From: Gemmatimonadota bacterium
Lineage (GTDB): Bacteria > Gemmatimonadota > Gemmatimonadetes > Longimicrobiales > Gaopeijiaceae
Direction: 5' to 3'
Assembly: GCA_013002885.1 (NCBI GenBank)
Contig: JABDLS010000086.1
Coordinates: 1 to 64,000, forward strand
Length of the DNA: 64,000 nucleotides
Made by a program: the position numbers and the translations under genes
The notes under the pieces: generated by a model
The model's input: only the letters and a program-made list of their open reading frames with translations
Database searches by the model: none
What the model was told of the DNA's origin: nothing
Part shown: one piece after another, positions 16,924-25,986 of the stretch
Numbering within the stretch: the first letter of the stretch is position 1
Layout: each line of letters begins with the position of its first letter

Positions 16924-18087
16924 ATGGATCACGAGGCTACGAAGGGCCTCTCGTTCGGCACCATCGCCATCCACGCCGGGGTCGAGCCCGAGCCGGTGAC
17001 CGGGGCCATCATGACGCCGATCTTCCAGACCTCGACGTACGTCCAGCCCGCAGTAGGAGAGCCTCGCGCGGGCAGCTACGACTACGGTCGGACGGCGAAC
17101 CCCACCCGCGAGGCGTTGGAGGCCAACATCGCCGCCCTCGAGGGAGGCACCCATGGCATCGCCTTCGCGTCGGGGCTGGCCGGCATCGAGGCCGTTGTGA
17201 AGCGGCTCTCGGCCGGTGACCACGTGGTAAGCGAGGAGAACACCTACGGCGGGACCACCCGCATGTTCAACCACGTGCTGAGTCGCCTGGGAATCGAGTT
17301 CTCGTACGTCGACTCCCGCGACACCCAGGCGGTCGCCGACGCAATGCGGCCCGAGACGAAGCTCGTGCACGTGGAGACGCCGACGAATCCGATGATGCGC
17401 CTCTGCGACATCGAAGCCATCGCCGCCCTCGCTCACGACGCCGGCGCCCTCCTCAGCGTCGACAACACCTTTGCCTCGCCGTACAACCAACGCCCGCTCC
17501 TGCTGGGAGCCGACTTCACGCTCCACTCGTCGACCAAGTACGTGAATGGGCACTCCGACCTCATCGGTGGGCTCGTGGCCGTCGCCGACGAGGGGCTGGC
17601 CGAGGACCTCTACTTCATCCGCAAGTCGACTGGGGCCGTGCCGGGGCCGATGGACTGCTGGCTGACGCTACGCGGCGCCAAGACGCTCCACGTTCGCATG
17701 GAGCGGCACAATGAAAACGGCCTGGCGATCGCCCGGTGGCTCGAAGACCACCCCAGGGTAGACCGGGTGTTCTACCCTGGATTGGAGAGCCATGAGCAGC
17801 ACGAGCTGGCGAAGCGGCAGATGTCGGGATTCACGGGTATGGTCTCCGTGGACGTAGGGACATTGGAGCGGGCCAAGGCCTTCACCGAGCACATGCAGCT
17901 CTTCGCCCTCGCAGAGAGCCTCGGCGGCATCGAATCGCTGGTCAATGTCCCGGCCCTCATGACCCACGCCTCCGTGCCAGAGGATCGACGTGAGGCCATG
18001 GGCATCACGCCGGGCCTGGTACGCCTTTCCGTGGGGATCGAAGACATCGACGACCTCATCGCCGACTTGGATCGGGTGCTCGGCTGA
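16924..18087 (+). CDS. Cys/Met-metabolism PLP enzyme (cystathionine gamma-synthase/lyase type)
   Basis: The 387-residue fold-type I PLP enzyme has the PLP lysine in HSSTKYVNGHSD, the YDYGRTANPTREALE substrate loop, ASGLAGIEAV for phosphate binding and SVDNTFASP. Sequence alone does not separate cystathionine gamma-synthase, gamma-lyase and related sulfhydrylases. The EENTYGGT segment and ESLGGIESLVNVPALMTHAS ending fit cystathionine gamma-lyase or synthase. It is divergent from glmM across 261 bases. A paralog lies at 37854-39011. Confidence 0.88.
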   Translation: MDHEATKGLSFGTIAIHAGVEPEPVTGAIMTPIFQTSTYVQPAVGEPRAGSYDYGRTANPTREALEANIAALEGGTHGIAFASGLAGIEAVVKRLSAGDHVVSEENTYGGTTRMFNHVLSRLGIEFSYVDSRDTQAVADAMRPETKLVHVETPTNPMMRLCDIEAIAALAHDAGALLSVDNTFASPYNQRPLLLGADFTLHSSTKYVNGHSDLIGGLVAVADEGLAEDLYFIRKSTGAVPGPMDCWLTLRGAKTLHVRMERHNENGLAIARWLEDHPRVDRVFYPGLESHEQHELAKRQMSGFTGMVSVDVGTLERAKAFTEHMQLFALAESLGGIESLVNVPALMTHASVPEDRREAMGITPGLVRLSVGIEDIDDLIADLDRVLG

Positions 18088-18148
18088 ACGCCGAGGCGCC
18101 ACGCCCTCACGAGAGGTATCTTCGAACGAGGACGTGGAAGGGGAGTAC

Positions 18149-18176
18149 TGAAACCGTGGATCGGGGTCGTGCGTAG
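18149..18176 (+). promoter_or_regulatory. Candidate ECF-sigma promoter of the M48 protease gene
   Basis: TGAAAC and CGTAG are separated by exactly 17 bases. The same arrangement occurs upstream of the ECF sigma gene (29916) and the anti-sigma gene (30707). The inferred start of transcription is about 8 bases beyond CGTA, leaving a leader of roughly 54 bases before the ATG at 18237. The pattern resembles Bacillus SigW-type promoters (TGAAAC, then CGTA). Identical spacing at three intergenic sites supports the call. Confidence 0.55.
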
Positions 18177-18236
18177 GGCCCCGAAGCGTCGCAGCCCTCC
18201 CCCGCGTGGGGAATTTCATCGCACGAGGACATAGAC

Positions 18237-19298
18237 ATGGCGGACGAGCAGGACATGAACCGGGACGAGCACGGCGATGGCATGGCCGGCGACGGGGACG
18301 ACGGCTTGAACGGTGGCGGCGGCAACGGCAACGGTCAGGCCCGATCGAAGCGCATCCTCACCGAGATCGCGCCCCACTCCTGGGAGCACCCAGCCGACAA
18401 GGCTGCGCTTCAGGCTCTCCGGCGGATCCCCGTCTTCGATGAGGTCCTCAAGAAGGTATTCGGCTTCTTCGGCGAGAAGCCCATCCGCCTGGCCTTCCAA
18501 GCGAATGCGGTGCGGGTGAGCGAGAACCAATTCGGCAACGTGTACCGGATCTATCAGGAGTGCCTCAAAACGCTCGACGTGGAGGAAGAGTATCCCCTCT
18601 TCATGTCCCAGACGCCCATCGTGAATGCCGGCGCATACGGGATGGAGCAGCCCTTCATCATTTTGAACTCCGGTACCGTTCGACTCCTGGAAGACGACGA
18701 GCTCGCCTACGTCATCTCCCACGAGCTCGGCCACATCATGAGCGACCACGTCCTCTACAAGACGATGACGGTCCTGCTCATCAACCTGGCCAACATGGGC
18801 TTCCCCATCGTGGGCCTCGCCGCCCGCGCGGTCCTGGTCGCCCTTCTCGAATGGTCCCGTAAGTCAGAGCTCTCGTGCGACCGCGCGGGGCTCCTCGGGG
18901 TCCAGGATCCCGAAGTGGTCATGCGCACCATGCTGAAGATGGCCGGCGGCGGGGAAACCGACGAGACGAGCCTCCAGGAGTTCATCGTCCAGGCCGAAGA
19001 GTACCGTCAGGGTGGCGACGTCGCCGACCAGGTCTTCAAGGTGCTCAACCTGCTGGGTCAGACGCATCCCTTCTACGTACTCAGGGTGTCCGAGCTCAGG
19101 GACTGGATCGAAGGCGGCGACTACGACCGCATCATCCGTGGCGAGTACTCACGCCGAGGCGAGCCCGACCCCGCGTATCAGGAAGATCTGCAGCAAGCCG
19201 CCTCGGCGTACGCCCAGGGCGCCAAGGACTTCCTGGACACGCTGTCGGAGGCGGCGCGCCGGGCGGGGTCGGACTTCATGAGTGGCCTCAAGCGATAG
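18237..19298 (+). CDS. M48-family zinc metalloprotease
   Basis: The 353-residue protein starts with an acidic, Gly/Asn-rich low-complexity segment (about residues 1-36). The gluzincin motif is AYVISHELGHIMSDH, with the third zinc ligand probably Glu in RKSELSCDRAG, as in HtpX/Ste24-like M48 enzymes. A hydrophobic stretch (LLINLANMGFPIVGLAARAVLVALL) between the two may associate with the membrane. M48 proteases of this kind degrade damaged membrane or envelope proteins. GAGGA lies 7 bases upstream of the ATG. A candidate ECF promoter precedes it, which fits a stress-protease role. Confidence 0.9.
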   Translation: MADEQDMNRDEHGDGMAGDGDDGLNGGGGNGNGQARSKRILTEIAPHSWEHPADKAALQALRRIPVFDEVLKKVFGFFGEKPIRLAFQANAVRVSENQFGNVYRIYQECLKTLDVEEEYPLFMSQTPIVNAGAYGMEQPFIILNSGTVRLLEDDELAYVISHELGHIMSDHVLYKTMTVLLINLANMGFPIVGLAARAVLVALLEWSRKSELSCDRAGLLGVQDPEVVMRTMLKMAGGGETDETSLQEFIVQAEEYRQGGDVADQVFKVLNLLGQTHPFYVLRVSELRDWIEGGDYDRIIRGEYSRRGEPDPAYQEDLQQAASAYAQGAKDFLDTLSEAARRAGSDFMSGLKR

Positions 19299-19385
19299 CC
19301 ATCAACCGACTACTCCACAACACGTTAGATCAAGCATTCCCGGGGGCGTGCGACGGCTCACCCCACCCCAGGACGGCATCCGACA

Positions 19386-20333
19386 TCAGGTCAACAGCAG
19401 CCTGATGCCCCCTGGCACGACCCTCACCTCGATGGGGAGCTGGCCTGCGGGCTCCCCGTCGATCTGCACGGGCACCTTCCCTGGGGACGACAGCTCGACG
19501 TGCGAGGCCGGAGCCCAGCGCGCAGCCCGGGCGCTCTGCAATCCGGATCCGAGCATGGACAGCCCCAGCAGGGGGAGCCGTGCCTTCACACCGCTCGATA
19601 CGGCGACGACGTCCAACCGCCCGTCGAAGGCATCGGCCGCACCGGCGATGGTCCCTCCGAAGGCGATATCCGCCACGTTCGCAACGATGACGCCTCCTAG
19701 CTCGGTCCAGACGTCGCTGTCGACGACCGCGCGCACCGGGGACTCCTGATACCGCGCGATGGACGCCGCCACTCCCGGGGCCCTGCGAACGAGTCCGAGA
19801 ATCCCCATCTGCCCCGTCCGGGCGCTGTTGAGGGCATCGATGACGACGGCATCGTAACCGGCGCCACACCAGAGAAGAAAGGGCCGATCGCCTCCAGCAG
19901 ACCGGACCAATCCGACGTCCACCGGTCGGGACGTGGCCCCGGGGGAACCATCCGATTTCAGATCGGATGCCTCCAGGGAGCGCGCCACCTCCACCGGTTC
20001 CGTGCGAAGGTTGAAAGCCGGAGCAGCGGCGTTGGCGGTACCTGAAGGGAGGAACCCGAGCTCGGGCAACTCGTGTGCGGTCCGACCGAGGCTCCACAGA
20101 CCGGTCAGCACCTCGTTCAGGGTGCCGTCCCCACCGACGGCAATCACCCGGTCGTAATCCGGCCCCCGCTCTGACGCGATCTCCGTGGCCTCACCCCGCT
20201 CTCGCGTCTCGGCTACATCAACGTTCGAAGGGTCGGACAGGGCGTCGGCGAGGGCAGCCGCACGGGATCGTCCCCCGCCTCGCCCGGAGACGGGATTGAC
20301 GACGAGCAGATAGGAGCGGGGGGCCCCGTTCAA
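19386..20333 (-). CDS. Diacylglycerol kinase-family lipid kinase
   Basis: The 315-residue protein has LLVVNPVSGRGGG at the N-terminus and VIAVGGDGTLNEVLTGL, the nucleotide-binding GGDGT motif of the DAGK/YegS/BmrU family. LGFLPSGTANA and a C-terminal beta domain follow. It likely phosphorylates diacylglycerol or a related lipid at the membrane. The start is a TTG overlapping the receiver-gene stop as TTGA, so the two are coupled. Lipid specificity cannot be read from the sequence. Confidence 0.88.
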   Translation of the reverse strand: MNGAPRSYLLVVNPVSGRGGGRSRAAALADALSDPSNVDVAETRERGEATEIASERGPDYDRVIAVGGDGTLNEVLTGLWSLGRTAHELPELGFLPSGTANAAAPAFNLRTEPVEVARSLEASDLKSDGSPGATSRPVDVGLVRSAGGDRPFLLWCGAGYDAVVIDALNSARTGQMGILGLVRRAPGVAASIARYQESPVRAVVDSDVWTELGGVIVANVADIAFGGTIAGAADAFDGRLDVVAVSSGVKARLPLLGLSMLGSGLQSARAARWAPASHVELSSPGKVPVQIDGEPAGQLPIEVRVVPGGIRLLLT

Positions 20334-20704
20334 CGGCGAAGGATGACGGCCCGCTGTACCGCCCCGAGAAGCTGACGGAAGTCGAAGGGCTTGGTGATGA
20401 CCTCGACTGCACCCAGCCTCATCGCCTCGAGGAGCAGCTCGTCCTTGTCACGCCCGCCCCCGCCCGAGACGGCGATGATGGGGACCTCGGCGTGGAGGAC
20501 CTTCAATGCCTCGATGACCGCGTGGCCATCCAGCCCCGGCATGTGGATGTCCGTGAGGACGACGTCGGGACGCTTCCTACCGAAGCGACGTAGCCCGTCG
20601 TTGCCGTCCACGGCTACCTCCACCATATGGCCATCGCGCTCGAGGATCTCACGGGCAAGCGTACGATGATCTTCATCGTCGTCGATGACCAGTACGTGGG
20701 CCAT
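20330..20704 (-). CDS. Stand-alone receiver-domain response regulator
   Basis: The 124-residue protein is a bare CheY-like receiver: acidic triad DDDEDH, phosphoacceptor Asp52 in VVLTDIHMPGLDG, conserved Ser in IIAVSGGGG and Lys in VITKPFD. There is no output domain. It overlaps the lipid kinase gene and no histidine kinase is nearby. It presumably acts by protein-protein contact, perhaps with a remote kinase. A link to the lipid kinase is inferred only from the TTGA overlap. Confidence 0.9.
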   Translation of the reverse strand: MAHVLVIDDDEDHRTLAREILERDGHMVEVAVDGNDGLRRFGRKRPDVVLTDIHMPGLDGHAVIEALKVLHAEVPIIAVSGGGGRDKDELLLEAMRLGAVEVITKPFDFRQLLGAVQRAVILRR

Positions 20705-20890
20705 GGGGCTTCACGGGAGGGTGGTGAACGCGAGGTTACTGGACTCTACCGCAGCCCGGGGGGCAGGATCAAGGGATGCGTCGTGCGTTCGACTCGACGC
20801 CCCCCGCCCCGGCTGTAGATTGGGCCGCGCGCCCCTCCGAGCCCGTCCAGTCCGCCATCCGCCCTACCCGTTCTTATGTGGAGTCCTGAC

Positions 20891-22756
20891 ATGCGGCACC
20901 CTCCCGCCTACCACCTCGTTACCGGGCTGACCGCCCTGGCCGTCGCCGCGTGCTCCCCAGCCGAAGACCCGGGCGGGGGCGCCCTCCACGCGGACATCGT
21001 CTACCGCAATGGCAACATCGTGACACTCGACGGGGAGAACACGGTTTCAAGTGACATCGCCATCCGCGGTGAGCGGATCGTCGCCGTCGGGGACTGGACC
21101 CTCGCGGTGGCCGATGCCTTCATCGGGCCCGACACGGAGGTTCGGGATCTGGAGGGGCGAACGGTCATCCCGGGACTGCAGGACTCCCACCTGCACTTCA
21201 TCGGCCTCGGCGCCGACGACTACTACGTGGCGCGGTTCGACGACGCTACGAGCATCGGTGACATCCAGACGCTCCTGCGCGCCCTGCTGCAACGCCTGGA
21301 GGCCGACGGTCGGCTGGATGTCTGGACCTATCCGACAAGCGGTGAGACCGGACCTTGGCTCTTCGGGGCCGGATGGAATCAGGCCAAGCTCGAGGAAGGG
21401 CGTATGGCGGACCGCCACGAGTTGGACCAGGTCTCCCGGGACGTCCCCATCACCCTCGACCGTGTCTATCGAGGGGTTGCAGTGAACACCCGGGTCTTCG
21501 AGCTCCATGGCTACGACTTCGACCGTCCCGAAACGTGGCCCGCTTGGTTCACCGAGGACCCGGACAGCTTCGGCCCCGGAGACATCATCGTCCGGGATCC
21601 GGAGACGGGTCTCCCCAACGGGGTCTTCTACGGGTTCGCACCGGCGCTCATCGGAGAAGCCCCCGTGCGGACGTTCGAACAGCGCGTGGAAAGCGTGGGC
21701 ATGGGGAGCCGAACCGTCCTCTCGAAGGGGATCGTCTCCGTTGTCGATCCCGGCATCCAGGAAGACAACCGGGTGTACCAGGAAGCCTACAATCGAGGAC
21801 TCCTCCCCATCCGTGTCACGACGTACGACGGCATCTGGAACAACGAGCCGCCAGAGGTGATGGCCCGTCGCTTTCGCACCTACGGTATCAACAACCTCGG
21901 GGATGATCATTTTCGGATCCGGGGAGTGAAGGTGTATGCCGATGGAGGCGCGGGCTCACGAAGCGCGGCCGTCTCTGAAGCATTCGAGCCGCTGGATACG
22001 GATCCGCTGGGAAACGCCAACTTCGGGTCGTTGGTCGAGCCCGACTTCGACAGGCGTCTAGAGCAGTTCCGGACGGCAGCCGTCGACTTCGGTTGGGAGC
22101 TCCACACCCACAGCATCGGCGACGTCGCCATGCGACAGACCACTGACGCGTACATGCAGGTCATCGACGAGCTTCGCGCCGCCGATCCAGACGTCGACCT
22201 CCGTTTCAGCATCATCCACGCCTACATGGCCGACGAGCCGGAGACGAGTGTCATTGCGGACATGGCTGAATACGGGATCATCGCCTCCATCAACCCCGGC
22301 GACGTCGTGGTGGAAGGCGACTCGTTCCTCCAGAACCTGGGCGAGGCGCGGATGAATCGCCTCCTGCCGTTCCGAAGCTATCTCCAGGGCGGCGTCGTGA
22401 TGGCGTCGGGTTCGGACTACTGGGTCGCTCCGTGGGATCCCTGGATCGGCATCTACGCCATGCGGACCCGCCGGCTACAGATCTCCGGGGTGGTATCGGG
22501 CGCCGATGAGACGATTCCCCTCGAGGACGCCCTCCGGACATACACCATCAACGGCGCCTACCTCACCTACGATGACGAGGTTCGCGGCTCTCTCGAAGCG
22601 GGCAAGCTGGCGGACCTGGTGGTCATCGACGCGGACCTCATGTCCGTGCCCGACCAGGAGCTCCTGGGCATGGGTGATCGGGTGATGCTCACCATGGTGG
22701 GCGGCAACGTGGAGTTCCGGCGCGACGACTTCCAGCTCCCGGCATTGAGTCGCTGA
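20891..22756 (+). CDS. Exported lipoprotein amidohydrolase (YtcJ-like, amidohydrolase 3)
   Basis: A lipoprotein signal (LVTGLTALAVAAC, lipobox LAVAAC) precedes an amidohydrolase-3 domain with GRTVIPGLQDSHLHFIG as the HxH metal motif, HTHSIGDVA and ASGSDYWVAPWDPW near the end. It is probably attached to a membrane in the periplasm and hydrolyses an unidentified amide or imide substrate. I chose ATG 20891 over 20876 because GGAG lies seven bases upstream and the signal peptide is then well formed. It is divergent from the receiver/lipid-kinase pair. Confidence 0.88.
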   Translation: MRHPPAYHLVTGLTALAVAACSPAEDPGGGALHADIVYRNGNIVTLDGENTVSSDIAIRGERIVAVGDWTLAVADAFIGPDTEVRDLEGRTVIPGLQDSHLHFIGLGADDYYVARFDDATSIGDIQTLLRALLQRLEADGRLDVWTYPTSGETGPWLFGAGWNQAKLEEGRMADRHELDQVSRDVPITLDRVYRGVAVNTRVFELHGYDFDRPETWPAWFTEDPDSFGPGDIIVRDPETGLPNGVFYGFAPALIGEAPVRTFEQRVESVGMGSRTVLSKGIVSVVDPGIQEDNRVYQEAYNRGLLPIRVTTYDGIWNNEPPEVMARRFRTYGINNLGDDHFRIRGVKVYADGGAGSRSAAVSEAFEPLDTDPLGNANFGSLVEPDFDRRLEQFRTAAVDFGWELHTHSIGDVAMRQTTDAYMQVIDELRAADPDVDLRFSIIHAYMADEPETSVIADMAEYGIIASINPGDVVVEGDSFLQNLGEARMNRLLPFRSYLQGGVVMASGSDYWVAPWDPWIGIYAMRTRRLQISGVVSGADETIPLEDALRTYTINGAYLTYDDEVRGSLEAGKLADLVVIDADLMSVPDQELLGMGDRVMLTMVGGNVEFRRDDFQLPALSR

Positions 22757-22794
22757 CACGCCATCCGACGCGTCTGGCGGAACCGGCCCTCGCC

Positions 22795-23382
22795 TCAGAG
22801 GGTGTCGACGAACTGAGCGACCCCCGACATGAGCATCTGAACCGCCACCGCGACGAGGACCATTCCCATGAGCCGCTCCACGGCGATGATCCCCCGCTGT
22901 CCCAGAACGTCCTTGAGGCGGCTGGCTCCCAGGATGATGGCGCTGGACAGCAGCCACGCCAGGACGAGGGCAGTCAGCCACTCGAGGCGGCGCTCGGGTT
23001 CCTGACTGCTGATCATGATGAGCGCAGCCATGGCCGAGGGCCCGGCTACCAGGGGGATGGCGAGGGGCACGATGAACGGCTCCCCCTCCATGGTCTCGGT
23101 AGGCGTCTTGGGGCTCGGGAAGACCATCCGGAGGGCGATGAGGAAGAGGATGATGCCCCCGGCCACGGTCAGCGAAGGTTGAGAGATATGGATCGCCCGG
23201 AGGGTGACCGGGCCGGCGAAGAGGAACGCCACGAGCACCGCCAGGGCCACCAGAAGCTCCCGAGCCACCACTCTCATGTGACGGCTCGGGTCCACGTCTT
23301 TGAGCGCGGTCAGGAAGAAGGGGACGTTGCCCACCGGGTCGATGACGAGAAAGAGGAGGATGGTCGCGGAGAGAATGGACAT
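22795..23382 (-). CDS. MarC/YhgN-family integral membrane protein
   Basis: The 195-residue protein has six hydrophobic helices and the family motif LFLVIDPVGNVPFFL at the N-terminus, followed by GGIILFLIALRM and VPLAIPLVAGPSAM. MarC family proteins are widespread but of unknown function, and the original link to antibiotic resistance was not upheld. It is convergent with the amidohydrolase gene and divergent from purD. Confidence 0.9.
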   Translation of the reverse strand: MSILSATILLFLVIDPVGNVPFFLTALKDVDPSRHMRVVARELLVALAVLVAFLFAGPVTLRAIHISQPSLTVAGGIILFLIALRMVFPSPKTPTETMEGEPFIVPLAIPLVAGPSAMAALIMISSQEPERRLEWLTALVLAWLLSSAIILGASRLKDVLGQRGIIAVERLMGMVLVAVAVQMLMSGVAQFVDTL

Positions 23383-23524
23383 GGTCGGGTGGCTCAGGGT
23401 ACCGAGGGCGCCCGCCGATCAGCGGGCGGAGAAGTCTCGCGGAAGACCGCGGTTCGCGGGAGGCCACCCGTCGCCTGCGTTCCACCCCCCTTTTCTTTCG
23501 CTCCCGGCCTTCTAGACTCCGCCC

Positions 23525-24808
23525 ATGCGGATCCTCATTGTCGGAAACGGAGGGCGCGAGCACGCCCTGCTCTGGAAGCTGCGTCAGGACGCACCCGACG
23601 CCGACTTCTTCGCGACCATGCCAAACGGAGGGATGGCCCCACTCTGTGAGGCGGTGGCCATCGCGCCCAGCGATGTGGAGGCCCTGGCCGGCTGGGCGGC
23701 CGCTCACCGAATCGACCTGACCGTCGTTGGCCCCGAGGCGCCCCTGGCTGCAGGAATCGTCGACCGATTCGACGCGAAGGGGCTCGCCGTTTTCGGCCCC
23801 AGCAAGGCCGCGGCGAGAATCGAGTCCAGCAAGGCGTACGCGAAGGACCTGCTCCGCAACGCCAACATACCCACCGCCGCCCACAAGACGTTCACGAACC
23901 AGGCGGGTGCCATCGAATGGGTCCGGTCCGAGGGCGCCCCCATCGTCGTAAAGGCCTCGGGCCTCGCCGCCGGGAAGGGGGCCGTGGTCTGCATGACGGA
24001 AGAGGAGGCAGTCGCGGCCATCGAGGAAATGATGGGTGACCTCCGGTTCGGCGAGGCGGGTCGAGAGGTGGTTATCGAGGAGTTCATGGAGGGAGAAGAG
24101 CTGTCGGTCTTCGCCATTTGCGACGGGGTCGACTTCGTGCTTCTCCAGGCATCCCAGGACCACAAGCGCGTGGGGGAGGGTGAGGCCGGACCCAACACGG
24201 GGGGGATGGGAGCATACGCGCCTGTTTCCATCGCCGACGAGGCCCTCCTGGCTGAGGCAGTCAGCGAGGTCATCGCCCCGACTGTGGCCGCCATGGCCAA
24301 CGACGGCGCACCGTTCAAAGGGCTCCTCTACGCCGGCCTGATGAACACGATGGACGGACTGAAGGTCGTGGAGTACAACTGCCGCTTCGGTGACCCGGAA
24401 ACGCAGGTCGTACTACCCCTGATGGAATCGTCCTTGCTGGACCTCATGGTGGCGGTGGCCGAGGGGGACTCTCTCGCTGGTCGTCGGGTCACGAATCGGC
24501 GAGGCTCCGCTGTGACCACGGTACTGGCTTCCGGGGGCTACCCCGGCCCGTACGTCAAGGGCAAGGAGATCTACGTCCCCGAAGACCTGGAGTCGGAAGA
24601 CGTACTGGTCTTTCACGCCGGGACGGAACGTCGGGACGGCAAACTCGTAACCTCGGGGGGCCGCGTCCTGGCCGTGACCGCGGTGGCCTCCACCTTCGCT
24701 TCCGCCGCCTCGGCGAGCAGAAGCGGGGCGGCAGCAATCGACTTCGAAGGAGCCTTCTTTCGCGCCGACATCGGGTGGCGGGAGCGGGCCCGACTGGAGG
24801 GATCATGA
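23525..24808 (+). CDS. purD: Phosphoribosylamine-glycine ligase
   Basis: The 427-residue ATP-grasp enzyme begins [19 protein letters not shown] and includes [41 protein letters not shown] and [15 protein letters not shown]. It catalyses the second step of purine biosynthesis. No ribosome-binding site is visible; TAGACT lies just upstream of the ATG and could be a -10 giving a nearly leaderless mRNA. The stop overlaps the YbjQ gene as ATGA. Confidence 0.96.
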   Translation: MRILIVGNGGREHALLWKLRQDAPDADFFATMPNGGMAPLCEAVAIAPSDVEALAGWAAAHRIDLTVVGPEAPLAAGIVDRFDAKGLAVFGPSKAAARIESSKAYAKDLLRNANIPTAAHKTFTNQAGAIEWVRSEGAPIVVKASGLAAGKGAVVCMTEEEAVAAIEEMMGDLRFGEAGREVVIEEFMEGEELSVFAICDGVDFVLLQASQDHKRVGEGEAGPNTGGMGAYAPVSIADEALLAEAVSEVIAPTVAAMANDGAPFKGLLYAGLMNTMDGLKVVEYNCRFGDPETQVVLPLMESSLLDLMVAVAEGDSLAGRRVTNRRGSAVTTVLASGGYPGPYVKGKEIYVPEDLESEDVLVFHAGTERRDGKLVTSGGRVLAVTAVASTFASAASASRSGAAAIDFEGAFFRADIGWRERARLEGS

Positions 24809-25125
24809 TCATCACGACCACGAACAGCGTCGAAGGGCGCCCGGTACGCGAGTACAAGGGCATCGTCATGGGCGAGGCCATCATCGGCGCCAACATTTTC
24901 AAAGACCTCTTCGCAGCCGTGCGCGACGTCGTGGGCGGACGGGCGGGCGCCTACGAGGACGCCCTTCGCTCGGCCCGGCAGGAGGCGCTCCGGGAGATGG
25001 CGAACAAGGCTCAAGAGCTCGGTGCCGATGCCGTAATCGGGGTGGACATCGACTACGAGGTCCTGGGCAAGGCCGGCAGCATGCTCATGGTGACATCGGC
25101 GGGCACCGCGGTGGAGCTCTCCTAG
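24805..25125 (+). CDS. YbjQ/heavy-metal-binding-domain family protein
   Basis: The 106-residue protein matches the UPF0145/YbjQ family: [26 protein letters not shown], then a long helix with [14 protein letters not shown]-like spacing, then [16 protein letters not shown]. These proteins form pentameric rings; function is unknown despite the heavy-metal label. I chose the ATG at 24805 because it overlaps purD as ATGA; the track start is upstream inside purD. Confidence 0.88.
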   Translation: MIITTTNSVEGRPVREYKGIVMGEAIIGANIFKDLFAAVRDVVGGRAGAYEDALRSARQEALREMANKAQELGADAVIGVDIDYEVLGKAGSMLMVTSAGTAVELS

Positions 25126-25152
25126 CCGGAGAGCTGAGCAGAAGCACCTGCC

Positions 25153-25986
25153 ATGCCCGAGCTCCCCGAGGCCGAAACGATCGTCCGCGGCCTTCGCGCC
25201 GCCGTGGTCGGCGAGACCATCGTCCGGGCGGAAGTCCTGAAACCCGACATCCTTCGAGAGCCCAAGCGCACCTTCAGTCCGAAGGTGCGAGGCCGCCTCA
25301 TCGAAAGGGTCGACCGCCGAGCGAAGAACGTGCTCATCCGGCTGAGCCGCGACGGGGTCATCGCCGTGAATCTCGGGATGACGGGCCGGCTGCTCCCATT
25401 CCCTCTTCCGCCCCGGGGGCCGGCTCGTCCTACGCACCCTGCTGTCCGCTTCCGACTGGCATCGGGCGGTATCCTGGTCTTTGACGACGTCCGGCGGTTC
25501 GGTACTGTCGAGTGCCTCACGGAGGAGGAGTGGAGTGAGCGCTCCAGCCGAATGGGCCCCGAGCCCCTGGACCAGGCCTTCACCCCCGCCCTCCTGTTGA
25601 AGGGGCTCTCGGCCTCCCGCTCACCCATACGCTCCTGGCTCCTCGACCAGCGACGGATCGCCGGAGTCGGGAACATATACGCGGCAGAAGCACTCTTTCT
25701 CGCAGGCGTGCACCCGCGCCGCCCGGCGGACTCGGTCTCGCGAGAGGAGGCCGAGCGGCTTCATGAAGCCATCGCGGGAGTACTTCGCAAGGCGATCGAG
25801 GCAGGAGGCACAACCATCCGGGACTACCGAACGGCCACGGGGGAGGAGGGCAACTTCGCGCCTTCGCTCTACGTGTACGGCCGGGACGCCGAGGCGTGCC
25901 GGGTCTGCGACGACGAGGTCGAGCGCGTCGTGTTCGCGAACCGGTCTGCGTTCTTCTGCCCGTCCTGCCAGCCGGAGGAAGCGTGA
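25153..25986 (+). CDS. mutM: Formamidopyrimidine-DNA glycosylase
   Basis: The 277-residue protein begins MPELPEAETIVRGL, with the Pro2 nucleophile and Glu3, then RRAKNVLIRL with the catalytic lysine. The helix-two-turn-helix is QRRIAGVGNIYAAEALF. A C-terminal zinc finger with two Cys pairs (CRVCDDE and FFCPSCQ) includes the DNA-binding Arg region. It excises 8-oxoguanine and formamidopyrimidines. The stop overlaps the M16 gene start as GTGA. Confidence 0.95.
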   Translation: MPELPEAETIVRGLRAAVVGETIVRAEVLKPDILREPKRTFSPKVRGRLIERVDRRAKNVLIRLSRDGVIAVNLGMTGRLLPFPLPPRGPARPTHPAVRFRLASGGILVFDDVRRFGTVECLTEEEWSERSSRMGPEPLDQAFTPALLLKGLSASRSPIRSWLLDQRRIAGVGNIYAAEALFLAGVHPRRPADSVSREEAERLHEAIAGVLRKAIEAGGTTIRDYRTATGEEGNFAPSLYVYGRDAEACRVCDDEVERVVFANRSAFFCPSCQPEEA

